Shown piece by piece: positions 40,101 through 51,100 of a DNA stretch of 64,000 nt (the stretch's first letter is position 1; every line of letters starts with the position of its first letter). Source of the stretch: Diplolepis rosae. Lineage: Eukaryota; Arthropoda; Insecta; Hymenoptera; Diplolepididae. The stretch is from the NCBI GenBank assembly GCA_030998225.1, contig JAPYXD010000259.1, positions 5,131,001-5,195,000 on the forward strand, written 5' to 3'. The translations under genes and the position numbers were made by a program. The notes beneath the pieces were generated by a model. The model was not told where the DNA came from and did not search any database. It worked only from the letters and a program-made list of their open reading frames with translations.

Positions 40101-43100
40101 TTTACGTTCAAAGAAGTGTTTGTAAATATTCGACGGACTCCTAGTAAAATAATTTTAGAGTTTGAGTTAAAAATGGCTAACAGAATAAACGAATTCCTTT
40201 TGCATTTACTTTACACATTACTTTGAATTGAAATTCTCTGTCGATCTCTGATGTAATCAAAGTTTCAATTTTGTTTAGTTTCAATTCCTGAATCAGCATT
40301 GCACTTGCAACTTTTCTTCATTCTCTTACGTACCTGAACCCAAATCCAAAGTAAGCATTATGTATCCTCGAACGTAAGTTATTGAAAAATGATCAGTCAC
40401 ATCTCTCCTGGATCCACTTTGCCCTAAGTAAGCTATTAAGGAAATTTGTTCCACTGTGTGAGGTATGACTCTCATTTTCAATTCCATGCTATCCTTAATA
40501 GAAGGAGAAATTCCATAAGCCATATAGGAAGATAAACCAGGAGTGAATACCGTGAACGATGGATGAAAAATCGCGATATCTATAAATTTATTAGTACAAT
40601 ATAGATTCTACTTGGAGTCTCGAAAGACTTGTTATATTTTTATTTGAAGAATAATTCCTTTTTTATTAATATACCTTCGTCGCAAAAAAGTCCGTGCATT
40701 CCAAGAGGACAAATACAAATGAAACTTGTTCCTGGATATGATATACATGTTGCTCCCAAATGACAAGGATTATCGTCACAAGCAGATCTTTCACAAAAAA
40801 TCCCTGTATAACTATAAACATTTTGAAATTGCATTAATGCTGTATACGGGTCATTCCACGGGAGATTTACCCCCTACATTTTTATTTGCTTGAAATATAT
40901 TTTTTTTCGTTCATTGATAAAAAATATTTGATACGTATTTTTTTATTTCAATTTGATATGCAAAATTTCCGAGAAATAAATTTTTGAAAATTATTATATT
41001 ATATATTATATATTAACTTTTTTATAACTAAAAAAGTACTTATCAAAAAAATGTTAAATATTTCATCTAATATGCGGCCGATCCCAAACTTCGAAATGAC
41101 ATATAGTGAAAAATTGTTCCAATGAATTTTCATAAATAAATTAGCCATTTTTATAAACAAATAGAGATTGCTGAAAAGGGACCTAATTTTTTTGACTTTT
41201 TTTTGTCGATTAATTTTCCTAACACATTCCAGGATATACTGTAAAAATTTGAAAGTGGAGAAATGAATAGTTGTTGAGTAATAAATTTGTTTATACGACA
41301 CATCGAAAAATGATATGTTTGTTTCCATGTTATTTTCTTTAATGAAACAAAATACATGCTTATACGCTAAGTAACAAACTTCATCTACAATTTTTTCGTA
41401 TGGCTTTTTTTTCTGATGTAGACTTTAGAATAAAATTTAGTTAAAAGTAATCGCACTGGACATCGTAACTTGCCAGAGTAAAACTTTCATTTTCAACGTG
41501 CTTCGTAACGAAAATGTCGTTTAAAAGCAGAAAAGATCGTTTGTTAAAGTTTGTTACATAACGTATAAGTATGTATTTTGTTTCATTAAAGAAAATAATA
41601 TGGGAACAAACATATCATTTTTTGGTGTGTCGTATTTACGTATATCCAAATTTGAATCACACTGAGAGAGTCGTACGTCACGCGCATGGTAGCACGCGTG
41701 CTTGAAAAGTGAAACGGCTTTAGTTGAAAATTTGTTACTCAACAACTATTCATTTCTCCACTTTCAAATTTTTACAGTATATCCTGGAATGTGTTAGGAA
41801 AATTAATCGACAAAAAAAAGTCAAAAAAATTAGGTCCTTTTTCAGCAATCTCTATTTGTTTATAAAAATAGCTAATTTATTTATGAAAATTCATTGGAAC
41901 AATTTTTCAGTATATGTCATTTCGAAGTTTGGGATCAGCCGCATATTAGATGAAATATTTAACATTTTTTTGATAAGTACTTTTTTAGTTATAAAAAAGT
42001 TAAGACGATCACTTTTTTTAACACGATAATTTTCAAAAATTCATTTCTCGGAAATTTTGCATATCATATTGAAATAAAAAAATACGTATCAAATATTTTT
42101 TAACAAAGAACGAAAAAAAATATATTTCAAGCAAATAAAAATGTAGGGGGTAAATCTCCCGTGGAATAACTCATACATATTCCAAGTAAATCGAAAACTT
42201 ATTTCTAATTTACCCGAGAGGACATTTGCATTGAATTTTTCCCTCCGTTTCCTCGCAGACGCCAAAATTTCTGCATGGATTTGATAAACATAAAAATGAA
42301 GTGCATTCTTCTACTTGAAACACTTCCAGAGAATCCACTATGAAGCTTCTCTGGATGTCGTTTATCTAGGCAATATAATTTAGAATAGACCGCAATTTTT
42401 TGCTAGAATTTATTGTGAAATCACATTTTTACCAGGAAATGAAATTTATTTTTATATATTACCTTCAGGGAACTCATACAGCCAACGAATCCTAATGCGA
42501 TTTGTGGAAAATTATGTGAGAATGAAAGTGGAATTCCACCTAAATGAAGCCTAGCATTTTGAGGCATATTTTCATGTGATGGTAAAACTTGCTCTCCGCT
42601 CATGGCTATTGTGTTGTTTATTAGCAATCTGGCTGAACATTTATCTGTCTTTTGTTCTATAGTGTACTGAAATCTAAATACAATATTAATTTATTTTGGA
42701 ATTAGCGATTTAAAGAAAGATCTCAGATTATATAGAATTTCTTACCTCATTTCAATATCTACATCAAAACCATTGTTGATTGGTGAGTCTATTTCTCCAA
42801 AAAGCATAGTTTGGAGACCACAAGAAAACTGGAATTTCAATTGGCCCAGTTCTATATATAGCAAAACGTATCTTTCATCGTCAAAAAAAGCGTGGATTAG
42901 AATTCCACTTTTTGATTTCGTTTTGAGTCTGACAAAAATTTGTAAGGTGCCATTTTCGCTAACCAAGGCTTGTTGTCTTATATAGGATTTGCCATTAAAT
43001 GCAGCATTCATTATACTCGAAGTTGTTTTACAATTGTCTTGGTAACTGCAATCACACTGTAAAATAATATAAATTGTGAAAAATGAATAATTTAAAACAT

Positions 43101-46100
43101 AAAAACTATTCTTTGACTTATTTTAAAGGTAAATTTTTTCTGTGAGTTTTTTTAGGTTTATTATTAAGATAAGCTTAAGAAATTTAAAATATTCAATTAT
43201 TTTTGCACTTATTGGCGGCATATTGCCTTTTAACTTAGACTTATTAAGCGCAAAATTTTATTAGCTTTTATATTATTATAAAGGTATAAGAGTTTAATTT
43301 ATTATTATAAAAATTAAAATTTCTAAAGCATCTATTGAATAGTAAGTGTATTTGAAACAGTTTAATAAAGTATTGTGAACCAGTGAAAATAAATGTTTTT
43401 CCCGTGTTGCACACGATTTTTTTCTACTAGGGGGCTAAGAAATGGATTTATTTGCCCCGCAGGATGCAATAAAATGCACTTTATGTCTTGCTAGTAGAAA
43501 AACATTATTTTCCTGGCAGCTTGATAAGTTTATGTCCACTTTGACGTACCTCTGTAAAATTACGTAAACAAAGAGTTGTATTTGCGCATTGCTGAGCATT
43601 GCAATTGTAAATCATAATTTTCTCAGTTGATGTTCGTATACTCGTGCTTTCATAATCGGTGAATTCAGTAGCAAAGCTAGTCTTATGTAATGAGCCCTCA
43701 GTCGTAATTAGAGGTGTATGTGACGTTGAATAAATGTCTTTGGTCGTGAAACTTATTGTAGAATCCGTTACAGAAGAATCAGATACTGGTTTTAAAATCA
43801 TTGTTCTAGAAGTAGTTTCCGTGTTAGAAGTTGGAATTGTAGAACTAATTCTATTTTTTAAAGTTTCAGTGATTTTCTTCCCGACACCGCTTGACGTAGT
43901 TCCATTCAAGATCCATTGATTAGTGACATAATTCAAAGAACTCGAAGAAGCTGTTGTTTCGAAGCTAGCAGTCGTTGGCACTGTCTTGTAGGGAATGCTA
44001 GTACGAGTCAATGCACTAGAAATCTCAAAGGGCAATGTAGTTTTTTCCAAGAAGGTTGTGCTACTTATATTGGACGTTCGATCTTCGTAATTATCCGTGG
44101 AATAAATTGGTGTTGAAAAATTACCAAATACAGTTGTTGTTAGTTGAGGAAAAACTATTTTGGTTTGATTCTCAGTCAAACTTGAACTTGTGAAATCTGT
44201 ACCACTAGGAACGTTGGTCTGGAAAGTAAAATTTTTATTTGAGCTATTAATAGACTGAATCTGAAGTGAATTCGAATCTTCGAAAACTCACATTTGTATA
44301 GGCAACTGTTGTATTGAAATTAAAACTGTCAGTTGTAGTATTTGTAATACCATCTGTAATATTTAACTTCCCAACTTTAGTACTTGAACTACTAGTAGCA
44401 GTACTGGAATCCATACTACCAATAGTAGTACTGGTACTTGTACTTCTGAAAGCTGGGGGATATTTTGTACTTTTTAAAAAAAGTTCTCTACTTTCACTAT
44501 AATCTGTTGTAAATGAACTAGCTGTTGGAGACGACATAAAAACAGTTTCTACGGAGGTTGAGGTACTCATAATTTGAATCGATTCAGTCACAGTTTCTAA
44601 AGGTTTCTCTGATTTCGAGAAAGACCCCGAAAATTCGTTTGTAACAGTCGAAGAACTAAAACCAATATATTCTGTACACGTTTCTCCAGAATATTGAGCT
44701 GGACATGAGCAGGTGAAATTGTTTATTCCGTCAACGCAGGTTCCTCCATTTTCGCAGTTGGCGAATTTTGATTCACAATCATCATATTTTAATTCACAGA
44801 GAATCCCGTGATAGTCAGGGACGCAATAACACATTGGTTGATAATCTTCGAAGAGACAAATGGCATCATTTTGGCAAGGGTTATGTTCGCAAGGGACTAC
44901 CACTTTGTCGCAGTCTTTTCCTGTAAAACCTAAAAAGATGTTGGTATCCTGTTTTTATTTCATTCATATTTTAAGTGATAAATTGAATGTTTTATAATTT
45001 TACCAAATAAGCAAGCACATGTGTACGAAGCAGGAAGATTGATACAAAGTCCACCGTTCAGACAAGGAGAAGCCAGACACTCGTCTATATCTTCTTCGCA
45101 TAGTTGCCCAGTCCATCCTGAAAAATAGATGATTGACATGTGATAATGAGGAAGTTAGCAAACTCATGTGAGCAATCAGGTTCAGTTTCTACATGTTTAC
45201 GTCTAAAATAATCAAAATTGTCGAATACAAATTTAGGAGGTCTTAAGGCACATGATAAAAGTAGATACCCTATTTCTAATTTTAATGATAAAAAAAAGTT
45301 TTACTGAAGATTTTTCTAAAACTGAAATTTCTTAATTATTCAAATTATTCAAATAAAAAATTTGTAAAACTGTCTTTATTCTGGTCATTAGCATGTAGAA
45401 ACTTAAAACCAAGAAAACTTGCTAATCTAGTTAGTATTATATGCCCTTAATGTTAATTGGACTTGGCTTTTATGACAATGATATAAATAACACACCTTCC
45501 GGGCATTGACAAGAAAATGATAATCCAGGACCTTCTACGCACTCGCCAGAATTCTTGCATATCGTGTCATTACAAACAGAGATATCAATCTCACAGTATT
45601 CCCCTAGAATTTTTGTTGTGTTTCAAATTCATTTTTTTATTTTTATTTTTAATATAGTTAGATGATTAATAAATAATTACCTGAATATCCTTCAGGACAT
45701 TGGCACATGAATCCGTTGTAGTCCAGACATGTTCCATTGTTTAAGCATGGCTGATTTAAACATTCGCTGTACTTTTGTTCACAGTTCACACCTTTAAATA
45801 TAAAAATTAGTAGTATCTAAACTTAAATAATTTAAAAATTTTTATATACTTATTTATATTTTTTAAATATTTTTTTACGGTACTAATCATTTCGGTTTTT
45901 ACCAAGAAGTTATTCATTCTTGAAAGCTTTTGAAATCTGTTTACATTTTTGTTTTGAGGAATGTTGTATTATCTGTTGCATTTTACCTTATTTTTAGGAA
46001 TTAAAAAAAAATTGCAGCAGCTTTTGGCTCTTAAACTATCTCGAAGGATTACAAATTCATCTATCAAGGCACTATAACATAATTTTAAAGTATAATTTCT

Positions 46101-47427
46101 GAATTGTATGAAAGTGAATTGAAATTAGGGATGCATGTATTTAAAATGTTTGATATAAAAGATTTATTGGATTTTTAACACTTAAAACTATTTTAATTGT
46201 TGAAATCTACCTTTAAATTTTGTTTTTTAGTATCTTGAAAAATGGGCGAATTTTTTTAACAAAATAATACAAAATAAGGGTCTCAGACTTTTAAAAAATG
46301 TCCAGACCACCCTGCTGAACATTCTCAAGAGAATGTTTATTCAAATTTTAAGAGCTTCAAATCTAGTGTAGATTCAAAATTCTAAAAAATTTTAATTAAT
46401 TTTTGAAGACTTTTCTCATTCTCTAAAAAACTTTATTTGTTTCAGTCATTATTATTAGTTTTGCGTGTTTACCAACAAAGCCTTCTGCGCAAGAACAGTT
46501 GTAGGCTGCAACAGCATCATTACAAGTGCCACCATTGAAACAAGGATTGGACCAGCAGTCGTCCCAGTTAATCTCACAATTGAGCCCAGTGTAACCATCG
46601 ATGCAATAGCATGAGTATGAGCTATCATTTGTAATATAATTACAAATCAAGCATAGGATTCGATTAATTAGCAGATTATAAATGCCTCAAATTAAGATTT
46701 ATTTGGCCTGTTTCATTAAAAAATTTACTGTTTTTACAGAAAAAAAAAGATAAAATTTTTATTTTGAAGTCAACTTGTAGCAATGAAAAAATCACTGTCA
46801 TCTTTTTTCAATTAAAACGACAATTTAATGAGTAATTCTGTACCTGTTTCCATCATCTAAACAGATCCCATACATACAAGGATCGCTGCTACAGTGTAAA
46901 TTCGACGAAGCTGAGATCATTAGTGTTGAAAGTATGAAAATTAAAGGCTTGCTTCTTAATTGAAGAACACATTTTGGAAATCTGAAGAAAAGAATTATAC
47001 GGAATGAAATTATTATTCAATATTTATTTAGTTTTGTTCAGACATTTTAATCTTGAATAAGTTATTTTTGATCGAGTGATATATAAATATCTGTTTAATC
47101 AAGTTAAAAATAAATTGTAAATAGAATATTTTAATTTGTTGGAAGGAATTTATTCTTTACGTAATTTCTAACAACGATACTTAAATGTAAATGTATTGAT
47201 AATCTATGTTGATGAGTTTCATGCGTTCAATGATCCCTTTGCCTATATATATATGTCACGCATTGTGTAATTTGTGCAAACTATGACGTCACAATGTTTT
47301 TGAAATAGTAGTTTTACCGGCAAGTCTGAATTACTCAAAAAAATTTTTTGTAGAGTTAGATTTAAAAAATTTATAAAATTAATTTATTTAATTAAAATTT
47401 AACAACCAAGTTCAATTACCTCAACAT
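37112..47427 (-). CDS. eys: Secreted EGF-like and laminin-G protein, probable eyes shut homologue
   Basis: Sixteen exons join in frame into about 1,160 residues. The first carries only eight coding bases (47420-47427), and the signal peptide hydrophobic core is in exon 2 (46844-46981). Next come EGF-like repeats (46473-46621, 45681-45791, 45496-45603, 45004-45117 and the start of 44292-44929), some with calcium-binding-type Asp-Asp-Cys or Asp-Glu-Cys starts. A long Ser/Thr-rich mucin-like section follows (44292-44929 and 43550-44218), then a laminin-G domain (42746-43056, 42463-42674), two EGF units (42214-42365, 40675-40803), a second laminin-G domain (40334-40579, 39964-40140, 37276-37504) and a terminal EGF completed by 37112-37202. 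There is no transmembrane segment. EGF array, Ser/Thr linker and alternating laminin-G/EGF is the eyes shut/spacemaker plan; that protein shapes the extracellular space between photoreceptors. Crumbs is less likely because it ends in a membrane anchor and cytoplasmic tail. Confidence 0.7.
37573..39872 (-). repeat. Tandem array of a 339-bp tRNA-derived SINE-like unit with an inverted copy
   Basis: Five near-identical units start at about 37573 with periods of 339, 339, 340 and 339 bases. A diverged, truncated sixth follows, then a head-to-head plus-strand copy (about 39450-39872). On the minus strand each unit carries a 72-base tRNA-like body followed by TTTTTT. The block is bracketed by the direct repeat ATTAATTTTAATT (37560-37572 and 39873-39885), as expected of a target-site duplication. 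It fills nearly all of the 2.46 kb intron between the exons at 39964-40140 and 37276-37504. Five units lie in the sense orientation of the host gene. Confidence 0.85.
39757..39828 (+). ncRNA. tRNA-like body of the SINE unit (exemplar; five more copies on minus strand)
   Basis: The 72 bases divide as 7-bp acceptor, TA, 4-bp D stem with an AGTGGTCA loop, 5-bp anticodon stem with loop CCGGCAA, 4-base variable loop, 5-bp T stem (CTGGG/CCCAG) with loop CTCGAAT, acceptor, and discriminator G. The A box is TAGCTCAGTGG and the B box GGCTCGAATCC. A T6 run follows about 15 bases downstream. Acceptor position 2-71 is a C/T mismatch and 27-43 a G/A mismatch. The loop would give anticodon GGC, which is not normal for eukaryotic tRNA-Ala, and loop position 33 is C instead of U. 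It is therefore tRNA-derived and not a working tRNA. Minus-strand copies: 37759-37830, 38098-38169, 38437-38508, 38777-38848, 39116-39187. Confidence 0.7.
40850..42171. mobile_element. 1.3 kb foldback element filling an eys-like intron
   Basis: The left end TCATTCCACGGGAGATTTAC and the right end GTAAATCTCCCGTGGAATAA are inverted copies. The arms pair for over 500 bp, through ATGCAAAATTTCCGAGAAAT and CACATTCCAGGATATACTGT, to a loop at about 41381-41547. The right arm has an extra insert at about 41640-41725. Short frames of about 100 residues in each arm mirror each other and are not genes. I could not fix the target-site duplication. Confidence 0.8.
43388..43516. repeat. Small inverted repeat upstream of the exon at 43056
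   Basis: AATAAATGTTTTT, then CTACTAGGGGGC on the left faces CTAGTAGAAAAACATTATTT on the right. The left arm is interrupted by about 20 bases. It lies next to the splice donor at about 43549. Confidence 0.4.
45132..45449. repeat. Inverted-repeat element with AGTTTCTACATG arms, in an eys-like intron
   Basis: The left end (GACATGTGATAATG, then GTTAGCAAAC, then CAGTTTCTACATGTTTACGT) is inverted at the right (GCATGTAGAAACTTAAAACC, then AACTTGCTAATC, then ATATGCCCTTAA). It is the same family as 15943-16300 and makes up about 84% of its 378-base intron. Confidence 0.55.
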
Positions 47428-48165
47428 ATTCCACCCACTAGCAAAAAATTTATATGTTTAACAAGCGCCTAGTATATGTTACATGCAACAACTCTGCTAA
47501 CAGTACCATAGCAACGTGTAAACACCACAAGAATGTTGAATTATACGCTTGCGTCGGAAGGAAAATTCATTCCATTGATTAATAAAAATCAAATAAATTT
47601 GATCAAATTCACTCTTGGATTTTAATAAAAAAGTAATTAATTCTTTTTAAAGAAATGAATAATTTATTCAGATAATAATTTATGGAAATTCATTAAAAAG
47701 TTTGTAAATTTTGAATATAATTGGAATTAATGCAGAAATAACTTTTCCGTTAGTTACAATGGTTAAAATTATGTTTTAAATATATAAAATACAATAAAAA
47801 GTCAACATTAAAATAATAAGGTCTGAAAAAGAAAAGTATGGAAATATTTAATTTAAAATTAAAATTGATTTTAGAGTAACTATAAATTGAAAAAAAAATG
47901 TAATAGGTATAATTAGATTATTGATTCAGAAAATAATTAAGAGGAAGTTTGAAAGCGATTCCTTGTCCATTCTATTTTAAACTGATCTAATTCAAGATCC
48001 ATGACTCTTCAGTCTTTCCATTGCGTTCAGTGAATTAAGCACTTTGTACATAAATATTTCTTCTTTCATTAACCACAAAACTTAAAATTTATTTATCTTC
48101 AATTTTATTATATATCATTAATTTTTATAATATTTAAAAAAATATTATTAACAAAATTTTGAATT
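47428..48165. other. Divergent intergenic region between the eys-like and SmydA genes
   Basis: This 738-base AT-rich stretch separates two start codons facing away from each other, so it should contain both promoters. I see no core element I can name and no other gene. Confidence 0.4.
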
Positions 48166-50260
48166 ATGATGCAGCCGGAAACAGTGGATTGTTTGTTAAG
48201 AAGCCACCTCGAAAGAAAAGGTCTTCTCTCTGAATCTTCTTCCTGTTGGACTGTGAAATATTCTAAACTGGGAGGTCGTGGTTTATTTGCAACCCGAGAT
48301 TTTCAGCAAGGAGAATTGATTTTTATAGATGCACCTCTTATAATAGGCCCAAGATGTTACAAGAAATATCTTCCAATGTGTGTAAACTGCTACAAAGTAG
48401 ATTGTCCATTGTTTTCTTGTGATCGAGGATGTGGTCTTCCGGTGTGTTCTAATGAGTGTGAAAATTCACCAGATCACATCCGATTAGAATGTGATTATTT
48501 AAAAAGTTTAAAGCCCACTTGTGGCTCTATGTGGTCCACAGATTTATTGCAAACTGTGGTTCCTATAAGAAGTCTTTCACTCTCGGAAGATGAAAAAAAA
48601 TTGTTATATTCATTTGAGTGTCATCCTGAAAATCAAATTGGTCGTGAGGTAGAAAAACAAAATGTTTCTTTGATTCTCTCAAGTGAAAGAACTTGAAATA
48701 ATTGAATATTTACAATTCATTTTAGGTTGAACTTTTGAAGAAAAACGTATCGGTCAATCCAACCGAAGAGGAAGAGTCTTTAATGCTTAGAGTATCCAGA
48801 GTAATGGAAACAACTTGCTTTGAAACTGCCAAACCGAGTAGTAAATCTTCAGCTAGTTTACGGGCTCTTTTTCCATTAGGAGCATTGCAAAATCATTCTT
48901 GTACACCAAACACTAGACATCATTTTGATTCAAATCAACGTGTTTTTGTCAGTGCAGCTTTGCCAATTGAAAAAGGAGAAGAAATTACAATGACTTACGT
49001 TGATTTATTGTGGGACACAACGCTAAGAAGGAGTTTTTTAAATGCCACGAAATATTTTTCCTGTAAATGTAAAAGATGTGCTGATAAAACGGTAAATAAG
49101 TTTTTTTTCTTAATTAAATATTTTCTACCTAGGTAAATAATTCCGAACTTTATTATCGAATCATTTAAATTTTATCAACTTTAGGAAGGTGGCTCTATGA
49201 TAGGAGCTTTGAAATGTGCAAGTGACGATTGTTCAGGAGATTTGCTACCTGGAGACCCTTTGAATTTTAATAGTCCATGGATTTGTAGTAAATGTGAGCT
49301 ACGAATTTCTAGTCGGCAGGTAAAATTTTGAAGTTATTTATAATTTAGAAGCACTTTCATTTATCCAGATTATCTTATTATTCAAATAATTTTATTGCCC
49401 ATTTTAATTATTAAGATGAAATCTATCAGATCAGGAATTGGAGCAGTTATTGAAGAAGTGCAATACGAAAGTCCTCGACGAATTCTAAGGTTCATAGAAA
49501 AAGAATTGAGTGTTTTAGTTCCGGCGACAAACTTTACCATGATGGATATGATGTTTCGCATAGTTTCTCTCTTTGGGAGGACAGAAGAACTATCCTGGGA
49601 AGGTTTATCTTTATTTTCTATTCTTAAAATTTGTAAAAGTAGATTTAATAACATTAAACTTTGTTACGAAGGATTGAAAATCTAATTTTGCAGATTTATC
49701 CGATCGAGAATTAAACGTTAAATCAGAATACTGCAAGAAACTTTTGAAAATGTTAGATGTTCTTGGTTGTGGTGACTGTAAAAAGAAAGGTAATTAGATA
49801 ATAATAATTATTGGAATTCAACAATATTTTCAAATAAATGTATCATTCAGTAGTATCATAAACGATAATTCAAAACAGTTTTAAAAAACATATTTTCCAA
49901 ACATATAATATATGCGATCATTTAATTATTTATTTATAATTAATTAAAAAATTTCAGGACTAATTTTATACGAACTATACTGTACAAATGAAGAAAAACT
50001 TGCTCGCCTAGCATGTCGACCAAAAAATGCTTGTGAATTTTCTGAGGTATGTTACATTTACATTGGATAGGGGTAATAAAAACTCAAAGTTATGAGGGCA
50101 CTTTATATATTTACAAGATTCTAAACTAATTTTTCAGATAGACTTAGTCGATAATGAATTTATTTTCCGCAAGGCAGCTGAATTATTGCAGAAGGATATT
50201 GCTGCTCCAAGCGATTATTTATGTAAAATTCGCAAGTCTTGTGAAAGTCGTACGTTTTAA
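48166..50260 (+). CDS. SET and MYND domain protein, SmydA type
   Basis: Seven exons (48166-48648, 48726-49091, 49185-49319, 49416-49602, about 49694-49789, 49958-50046, 50138-50260) give about 492 residues. The split SET domain begins with Gly-Arg-Gly-Leu-Phe-Ala near residue 37. A Cys-rich MYND-type zinc finger sits at about residues 67-105. The SET core follows, with Asn-His-Ser-Cys-Thr-Pro-Asn near residue 215 and Gly-Glu-Glu-Ile-Thr-Met-Thr-Tyr-Val, then the post-SET Cys-Lys-Cys-x2-Cys. These are the S-adenosylmethionine-binding and catalytic motifs of SMYD lysine methyltransferases. The overall pattern matches the arthropod-expanded SmydA group (Drosophila SmydA-8). Its substrate is not known to me. 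AATAAA follows the stop at 50265-50270. Confidence 0.88.
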
Positions 50261-51100
50261 AAGAAATAAAAAAAAGGTCCATTCCGAAAGATTTTTCTAA
50301 ACATCTCTTCATTTAAATCATTTTTTGTTCAAGTTGGTTTAAAGTGGATTTAATATCAAATAATTCAGTAAAAAATAGTTATTTTTAATCTTTCATGATT
50401 CCTTCGATATGAATTGTTCCATAAACGAGGAAAACTTCCATCAGAGAGCATCTATGTAAGATTCTTAACACTCATGAAAATCGTACATTTTAAAACAAAC
50501 TTTAACATAATTTATGTTTGTCTTAGAAAAAATATTAGAAGACAGTGTATAAATACACCATACGTCATTTTACTATATGTATATTGTACACTTATCAAAA
50601 ATGTCTTGCAAATGCTCTGCAAATCTATCGACTCTAATGGCTAGAGCATTATCATCCTTATTATAATTGATTTAGAACAACCTTTACCTATATATTAACC
50701 AGTATTAGTAAACCACTTTTATACATTTTACTCATGTATACTTGCAAAAGAAAAATCATTTAAATTGAACATAACTATTTGTTTGCCGATTTCTTCTAAA
50801 AGAACTTCTTTAAGAAGCATGTTCTGCGTGGAACTCGTTTGAAAATTAATTACTGTCCATATAAGAGAATGACAATTGAAATTGAGAACGGAATAAGACT
50901 TTCTACTATTTCTATTTGATAAGTGCTTTAAATATTCTACAGACCTCACATTGAAATCCAGGCGGTTCTACTTTTCGTAAAGTGATTAAACAATGATTTA
51001 TTCCCATCCGAGTATTTAGCTTATGTTTGGTTAAAGTGTAGTTTTAATCAAATTACGTTAACGAGAAAATTGCCGAAGAACTCTAAACTCATGAAGAATG
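50261..51100. other. Convergent 3' regions of the SmydA and flacc genes
   Basis: The stretch holds the 3' untranslated ends of two genes reading towards each other. A minus-strand AATAAA at 50997-51002 lies about 100 bases beyond the flacc stop. No other gene is visible. Confidence 0.45.

Noticed and set aside
40999..42029. Two similar frames of about 100 residues
   Set aside because: They come from the two arms of the 1.3 kb foldback and are low-complexity AT-rich translations.
43505..43549. Extension of the eys-like Ser/Thr exon to a stop at 43505
   Set aside because: A GT donor after Phe-Thr-Glu at 43550 joins in frame to the Cys-rich start of the laminin-G exon, so the extension is intron.
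37112..47427. Assignment as Crumbs
   Set aside because: No transmembrane segment or conserved cytoplasmic tail; the last exon ends in an EGF unit and stop.
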